From an uncultured Mycoplasmatota bacterium (GTDB lineage Bacteria; Bacillota_I; Bacilli_A; RF39; UBA660): DNA of 8,503 nt. The stretch spans positions 1-8,503 of the forward strand of contig CANPBV010000068.1 of assembly GCA_947572405.1 (NCBI GenBank). The letters are read 5' to 3'. The position numbers and the translations under genes were made by a program. Shown one piece after another: positions 6,503 through 8,503 of the stretch (position 1 is its first letter; each line of letters starts with the position of its first letter). The notes below the pieces were generated by a model. It did no database searches. It had not been told where the DNA came from and was given only the letters and a program-made list of their open reading frames with translations.

Positions 6503-6536
6503 GTATGTTGCTTGCTCCTGCTGGGCTAGTTGATAT

Positions 6537-6758
6537 TCAAATCATTTTTACAAATCCTAAATCCCAAAAAATATTTTTTAGTCCTTCTATTTCTCCTTTG
6601 ATATAGGTTATTTTTTCGGATAAGGAATATATTGCACATTCAATTCCATCATCTTCTATATCATGATTTTCCATGAGATTATCTAAACGCTTATCATGTG
6701 TTATCAATTCCTTTTCTAAATCAACAATTCTTTTTGCTATCTCTTTTCTAAATTCCAT
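6537..6758 (-). CDS. Small coiled-coil protein, 73 residues, function unknown
   Basis: The ATG is preceded by GGAGG at 8 bases spacing. The protein is highly charged and predicted helical: FRKEIAKRIVDLEKEL and a second helix with LSEKITYIKGEIEGLKNIF have heptad spacing of I/L, separated by an acidic H-D-I-E-D-D-G turn near residues 32-38. It resembles a two-helix hairpin. The terminal sequence is IFWDLGFVKMI. It has its own strong promoter with an operator-like inverted repeat in the spacer, so expression is likely controlled by a helix-turn-helix protein. The XRE-like product of the neighbouring operon is the obvious candidate. I do not recognise a family. Confidence 0.75.
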   Translation of the reverse strand: MEFRKEIAKRIVDLEKELITHDKRLDNLMENHDIEDDGIECAIYSLSEKITYIKGEIEGLKNIFWDLGFVKMI

Positions 6759-6799
6759 TTTCCTTACCTCCGTTTAATTGATTTCCTTTAACTGACTTC

Positions 6800-6828
6800 A
6801 TCATAACACAATGATTTCGTTGTGTAAA
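6800..6828 (-). promoter_or_regulatory. Promoter of the 73-residue coiled-coil gene with an inverted repeat filling the spacer
   Basis: On the minus strand TTTACA (6823-6828), a 17-base spacer and TATGAT (6800-6805) each match consensus at 5 of 6. The spacer and the edge of the -35 box are occupied by ACACAACGAAATCATTGTGT (6806-6825), with 6-bp arms, a likely repressor operator. Upstream, three A-tracts spaced 9 and 12 bases apart (about 6830-6858) look like an UP element or bent DNA. Confidence 0.7.
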
Positions 6829-6873
6829 CATGTTTTTAATGTTTTTTTCTATGTTTTTATTGTTATTTAAGGT

Positions 6874-6906
6874 AACAAAAAGCACTATGTAAAAACATAA
6901 TGCTTT
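6874..6906 (-). terminator. Rho-independent terminator of the second toxin-antitoxin operon
   Basis: AAAGCACTATGT (6879-6890) pairs with ACATAATGCTTT (6895-6906) at 11 of 12 positions around an AAAA loop. It is followed on the minus-strand transcript by a U-run (6874-6880). It overlaps the stop codon of the XRE-like gene, so that gene ends the operon. Confidence 0.8.
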
Positions 6907-7117
6907 ATTCTGCCTTACTTCCATTCGGAAATTGAAAAAATGAATGATATTCGCAACCCATTATGGCAGCCATTTTTTCAAGTTCTTCTTGTGTAAATTT
7001 ACCGGTTTTCAATCTGTTACTTATTGATTGTTGGCTCATTCCCATTCTTGCCCCTAGTTCTGTGACTGTTATTCCAGCCATTGCACAAGCTGATTCTACT
7101 TTTTGTTTTATAGTAAT
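6905..7117 (-). CDS. Small XRE-like helix-turn-helix protein with ATT in place of a normal start codon
   Basis: The reading frame encodes 70 residues with a clear helix-turn-helix: ACAMAGITVTELGARMGMSQ, QSISNRLKTGKFT, then EELEKMAAIMGCEY and a C-terminal FFQFPNGSKAE. This is a small XRE family often seen with toxin-antitoxin operons. The difficulty is the start. The homologous-looking N-terminus (TIKQKVESA) has no ATG, GTG or TTG. An ATT at 7115-7117 sits 8-10 bases after the GGGGGCGG at 7122-7129, exactly where ATG would be expected. The first regular start, ATG at 7079-7081, has no ribosome binding site and would remove 12 residues. The frame is also the same as that of the upstream antitoxin and is separated from it only by TAG (7130-7132), so readthrough would fuse the two. 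The options are a rare ATT start, a silenced gene, or an internal start. Confidence 0.75.
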   Translation of the reverse strand: MTIKQKVESACAMAGITVTELGARMGMSQQSISNRLKTGKFTQEELEKMAAIMGCEYHSFFQFPNGSKAE

Positions 7118-7129
7118 CTTTACCGCCCC

Positions 7130-7342
7130 CTAATCCCAATTTATAGCATCGTGAGAAATAGTCCCATTCTCCGCAATATCTTTTTCAGCATCTTCTAACG
7201 CTTTTCTTTCTGCTGGTGTGACTTTTGTATAATCTGGATCCCATGCAAGAACAAGCTTTTTTATGAATTCAAGAGCAAAGTTTTGATCACTTTCTGGTAA
7301 TACTTCCATAAGGCTTATAGCTTCTTTTACTGCTCCACTCAT
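7130..7342 (-). CDS. Antitoxin of the RelE/ParE-type module
   Basis: This 70-residue protein has an N-terminal helical part (VKEAISLMEVLPESDQNFAL), then FIKKLVLAWDPDYTKVTPAE and an acidic end, DAINWD. The L-A-W-D-P-D-[FY]-T-K-V-T-P signature and the D-W/W-D acidic tail are typical of small antitoxins encoded beside RelE/ParE toxins in Clostridia. The ATG follows the toxin stop by 15 bases, with AAGGGAAG as ribosome binding site. The antitoxin would wrap around and neutralise the toxin. It has no DNA-binding domain that I can see, so repression of the operon may be the job of the XRE-like third gene. The gene ends in TAG, which is directly in frame with that next gene. Confidence 0.82.
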   Translation of the reverse strand: MSGAVKEAISLMEVLPESDQNFALEFIKKLVLAWDPDYTKVTPAERKALEDAEKDIAENGTISHDAINWD

Positions 7343-7357
7343 ATAAACACTTCCCTT

Positions 7358-7618
7358 CTATTTATAAATGTCGCCTCTGGTATCAACATCCATAATATAT
7401 AATACTTTAATTTCTCCATTCTGCCCATAATTATATATTATTCTATACTTTCCTATTCTTAATCGTTTTCTGCCGTCTGAATATCCTTGCATTATCCTTA
7501 TATCCCCTTTAGGCGGATTTTCTATTAATCCTTCAATACCTACCTTAATTCGTTGTTTTGTTGGTTTATCCAACGATTCAATATATTTTACTGCTTTTTT
7601 AGCATATTCAATTTTCAC
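7358..7618 (-). CDS. RelE/ParE-family type II toxin
   Basis: This 86-residue protein has the canonical RelE/ParE layout. It begins with the helical AKKAVKYIESLDKPTKQRI, then G-L-I-E-N-P-P-K-G-D-I-R, M-Q-G-Y, and GRKRLRIGKYRIIYNY, and ends with VLYIMDVDTRGDIYK. The R-L-R-I-G-x-Y-R-I-I-Y and D-x-R-G-D-I-Y-K blocks are diagnostic. The length is normal, so it appears intact. The start is GTG at 7616-7618, with GGGAGG at 7627-7632, eight bases upstream. RelE members cleave ribosome-bound mRNA and ParE members poison gyrase; sequence alone does not settle which, and the R-x-x-x-Y-R region leans to RelE. It is the first gene of a toxin, antitoxin, XRE operon with its own promoter and terminator. Confidence 0.9.
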   Translation of the reverse strand: MKIEYAKKAVKYIESLDKPTKQRIKVGIEGLIENPPKGDIRIMQGYSDGRKRLRIGKYRIIYNYGQNGEIKVLYIMDVDTRGDIYK

Positions 7619-7644
7619 GTTGTCAACCTCCCATCTTTACTATA

Positions 7645-7672
7645 ATTATACCAAATTCTCCGACTTTTTCAA
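7645..7672 (-). promoter_or_regulatory. Promoter of the second toxin-antitoxin operon
   Basis: On the minus strand TTGAAA (7667-7672), a 16-base spacer and a perfect TATAAT (7645-7650) precede the toxin GTG by about 27 bases. The -10 overlaps the 10-bp palindrome TATAATTATA (7641-7650), which could be part of an operator. Confidence 0.75.
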
Positions 7673-7702
7673 GCCTAACTAAAAGCTGTTTAAAATCCCC
7701 CT

Positions 7703-7924
7703 TTATTGCTCCATAAGAAAACATATATATTCTTTTAACTCTTTCCTTATATTTGCCAGCTCTTCCTCTGCATTTTTAAGACGCTCTTTATATTGAATCA
7801 TAATTCTGTTATCTTCTACAATGTCCAATTCTTCCCTAAAACTATTACATGAATCTTCTAAAAAATTAACATTATTAGCAGCCTTCTTTTCTGCTTCTAA
7901 TATCTCTAATAACGATTTCTGCAT
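7703..7924 (-). CDS. Small coiled-coil protein, 73 residues, function unknown
   Basis: The ATG is preceded by GGAGG with a 10-base spacing. The sequence is almost wholly helical and charged: LLEILEAEKKAANNVNFLED, then a C-N-S-F segment and a long amphipathic helix (YKERLKNAEEELANIRKELK) ending ICFLMEQ. Heptad-like L/I spacing suggests a coiled coil or two-helix bundle. No family is recognised. It lies alone between the toxin operon promoter and the repeat protein gene, and no clear terminator follows it. It has the same length and general design as the protein at 6537-6758, but I see no convincing sequence identity between them. Confidence 0.72.
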   Translation of the reverse strand: MQKSLLEILEAEKKAANNVNFLEDSCNSFREELDIVEDNRIMIQYKERLKNAEEELANIRKELKEYICFLMEQ

Positions 7925-7951
7925 TTTTATTTTCCTCCAAAATTTTTATTG

Positions 7952-7979
7952 ATAACAATATGATACTTAATAACAATAT
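7952..7979. repeat. Two 10-bp direct repeats upstream of the coiled-coil gene
   Basis: ATAACAATAT occurs at 7952-7961 and 7970-7979, with repeat starts 18 bases apart. They lie in the leader of the coiled-coil gene at 7703-7924. They may be a regulator site; in AT-rich DNA chance is possible. No strong promoter can be chosen here. Confidence 0.4.
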
Positions 7980-8008
7980 TCTTAATTTTGTAACTTTATC
8001 TTTTATTG

Positions 8009-8120
8009 TTATTTTAGAGATTTTCCTTTTTTTAAAGGCTCATACCCTATAACAGATACAAGCCCTAAAATAATTATTTCTATATTAGGATATTCTTTAA
8101 AATTTCCTACTTAAAAGTTA
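8009..8120 (-). pseudogene. Detached C-terminal tail of the 9-residue-repeat protein
   Basis: Past the stop of the repeat ORF, the frame shifted by one base continues the repeat pattern. CDN is followed by TTT TAA where SK is expected, then VGN, and 30 more codons without stop (FKEYPN, IEIIILGLVSVIG, YEPLKKGKSLK) to TAA at 8009-8011. The last repeat unit (8108-8138) is 31 bases instead of 27, so a 4-base insertion explains the shift. The TAA at 8111-8113 is a separate stop mutation, AAA to TAA. The stretch has no start codon or ribosome binding site of its own, so it is probably the lost end of the repeat protein, with a hydrophobic strand and a basic tail. Confidence 0.55.
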
Positions 8121-8503
8121 TCACATATGCTTCATTATAACTTCGGAGTTATCACACATGCTTTCAACTTTGGAATAATCATACATGCCTTCAATTTTAG
8201 AATTATCACACATATTTTCAACTTCAGAATTACCATACATTTTTCTAACTTTGGAGTTATCATACATAGTTATAACTTTGGAGAAATTATACATACCTTC
8301 AATTTTGGAGTTATCATATGTTATTACAACTTCGGAGTTATTATACATAGTTCCAACTTTAGAGTTATCACGCATGTTTTCAACTTCGGAGTCATCACGC
8401 ATACTTGCAATCTGAGAGTTATCATACATGATTCCAACTTTAGAGTTATCACACATACTTACAACTTTAGAGTCATCATACATACTTCCAACTTTGGAGC
8501 TAT
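8121..8503 (-). CDS. Tandem 9-residue-repeat protein, 5' end beyond the window, 3' end probably truncated
   Basis: The visible 126 residues are almost entirely repeats of nine, of the form [MT]-[YCR]-[DNG]-[NDFY]-S-[KEQ]-[VI]-x-x, for example MYDNSKVRK and MCDNSKIEG. The frame is open through the right edge (SSKVGS before the first visible ATG), so the methionine at 8481-8483 is a repeat residue and not the start. Alternating small/polar and V/I positions are what a solenoid of short strands would show; similar Y-D-N-S-x-V repeats occur in uncharacterised Clostridia proteins. No catalytic domain is visible. The product ends MKHM at TGA 8121-8123 after a frameshift, and the original tail seems to survive at 8009-8120. 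Function unknown; binding or a structural role is a guess. Confidence 0.75.
   Translation of the reverse strand, partial: SSKVGSMYDDSKVVSMCDNSKVGIMYDNSQIASMRDDSEVENMRDNSKVGTMYNNSEVVITYDNSKIEGMYNFSKVITMYDNSKVRKMYGNSEVENMCDNSKIEGMYDYSKVESMCDNSEVIMKHM
8139..8503. repeat. 27-bp tandem repeat array, 13 full units plus 14 bases
   Basis: Units start at 8139, 8166, 8193 and so on to 8490, each exactly 27 bases with no spacer. On the plus strand a unit begins AACTTTGGAGTTATCA with variants, and ends in a more variable 9-10 bases. A degenerate 31-base unit precedes the array at 8108-8138. The constant length keeps the minus-strand frame, so selection on the protein was or is acting. Confidence 0.9.

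Larger units (their letters stand above)
5774..6536. other. Gene-poor, GC-richer segment with hairpins; decayed genes or a cis-acting site
   Basis: About 760 bases hold no gene I can support. Base composition differs from the neighbours: 5881-5940 has 28 G/C in 60 by hand count, while the flanking genes are visibly AT-rich. On the minus strand a 45-codon stretch without stop (6045-6179) reads like real protein (KHVKLRAKGRQGKSRY, IFKCPRSAMHFKYC) but has no start codon and ends at TGA. Another minus-strand frame at about 5795-6058 is open but begins at a GTG with no ribosome binding site. Near the right end a frame starting MGFKFPFGRLAIW stops after about 23 codons. Structures include TGCCAGGCATCCAGGCA (5856-5872), a hairpin-forming near-palindrome, and the tandem repeats and hairpin at 6458-6502. 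It may be the remnant of older genes, or a conserved non-coding region such as a transfer or replication origin. Confidence 0.5.

Noticed and set aside
6278..6529. Plus-strand frame of 83 codons
   Set aside because: It is the only plus-strand candidate in the segment, lacks a ribosome binding site, has an unnatural C/L/Y-rich composition, and is overlaid by tandem repeats and a hairpin.
8185..8415. Plus-strand frame of 76 codons with LELSYI-type repeats
   Set aside because: It is the antisense shadow of the 27-base repeat array; any array with a period divisible by three stays open in several frames.
8139..8503. CRISPR array
   Set aside because: The units are contiguous with no unique spacers, differ from each other, and code for protein in a constant frame.
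1..8503. tRNA or rRNA genes
   Set aside because: I saw no tRNA-like T-loop (GGTTCGAATC) or rRNA signature on either strand.

Overview
The window is AT-rich DNA from a low-GC Gram-positive bacterium. AGGAGG-type ribosome binding sites, TTGACA/TATAAT-type promoters and the protein families present suggest an anaerobic Clostridia host, most likely Lachnospiraceae; that placement is inference. Every gene I can support lies on the minus strand. The content (an orphan adenine methyltransferase, a DUF262 protein, two toxin-antitoxin modules, small coiled-coil proteins, decayed fragments) looks like the accessory part of an integrative/conjugative element, plasmid or prophage. No integrase, relaxase or replication gene is visible, so the element type is open.

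Layout from left to right (transcription runs right to left). 1-851: 5' part of a DUF262 protein, with a promoter and a perfect LexA-type SOS box (899-910) at its front. 968-1090: a long imperfect inverted repeat. 1097-2731: a DUF4942 adenine methyltransferase. 2864-3834: a first toxin-antitoxin operon (RelE/HigB-like toxin, XRE antitoxin, second XRE protein), with an operator-like palindrome in its promoter and a terminator at 2823-2853. 3944-4064: a probably broken micro-ORF. 4076-5758: a 560-residue protein with a duplicated C-terminal module. 5774-6536: a gene-poor, GC-richer stretch with hairpins and 8-bp tandem repeats. 6537-6758: a 73-residue coiled-coil protein with a strong promoter and operator. 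6905-7618: a second toxin-antitoxin operon (RelE/ParE toxin, antitoxin, small XRE-like protein that apparently lacks a normal start codon). 7703-7924: another 73-residue coiled-coil protein. 8009-8503: a protein built of 9-residue repeats, running off the right edge, whose 3' end carries a frameshift and a stop before a still-recognisable tail.

The genes form several short, separately promoted units rather than one operon. The toxin-antitoxin modules would stabilise the element or act in defence. The methyltransferase would mark the element's DNA. The DUF262 protein appears to be held off by LexA until DNA damage. The points most worth a second look are the SOS box on the DUF262 gene, the broken repeat protein with its tail in the repeat frame, the same three-gene layout in both toxin modules, the ATT-for-ATG start, and the duplicated 23-nt motif on both sides of the 560-residue gene.
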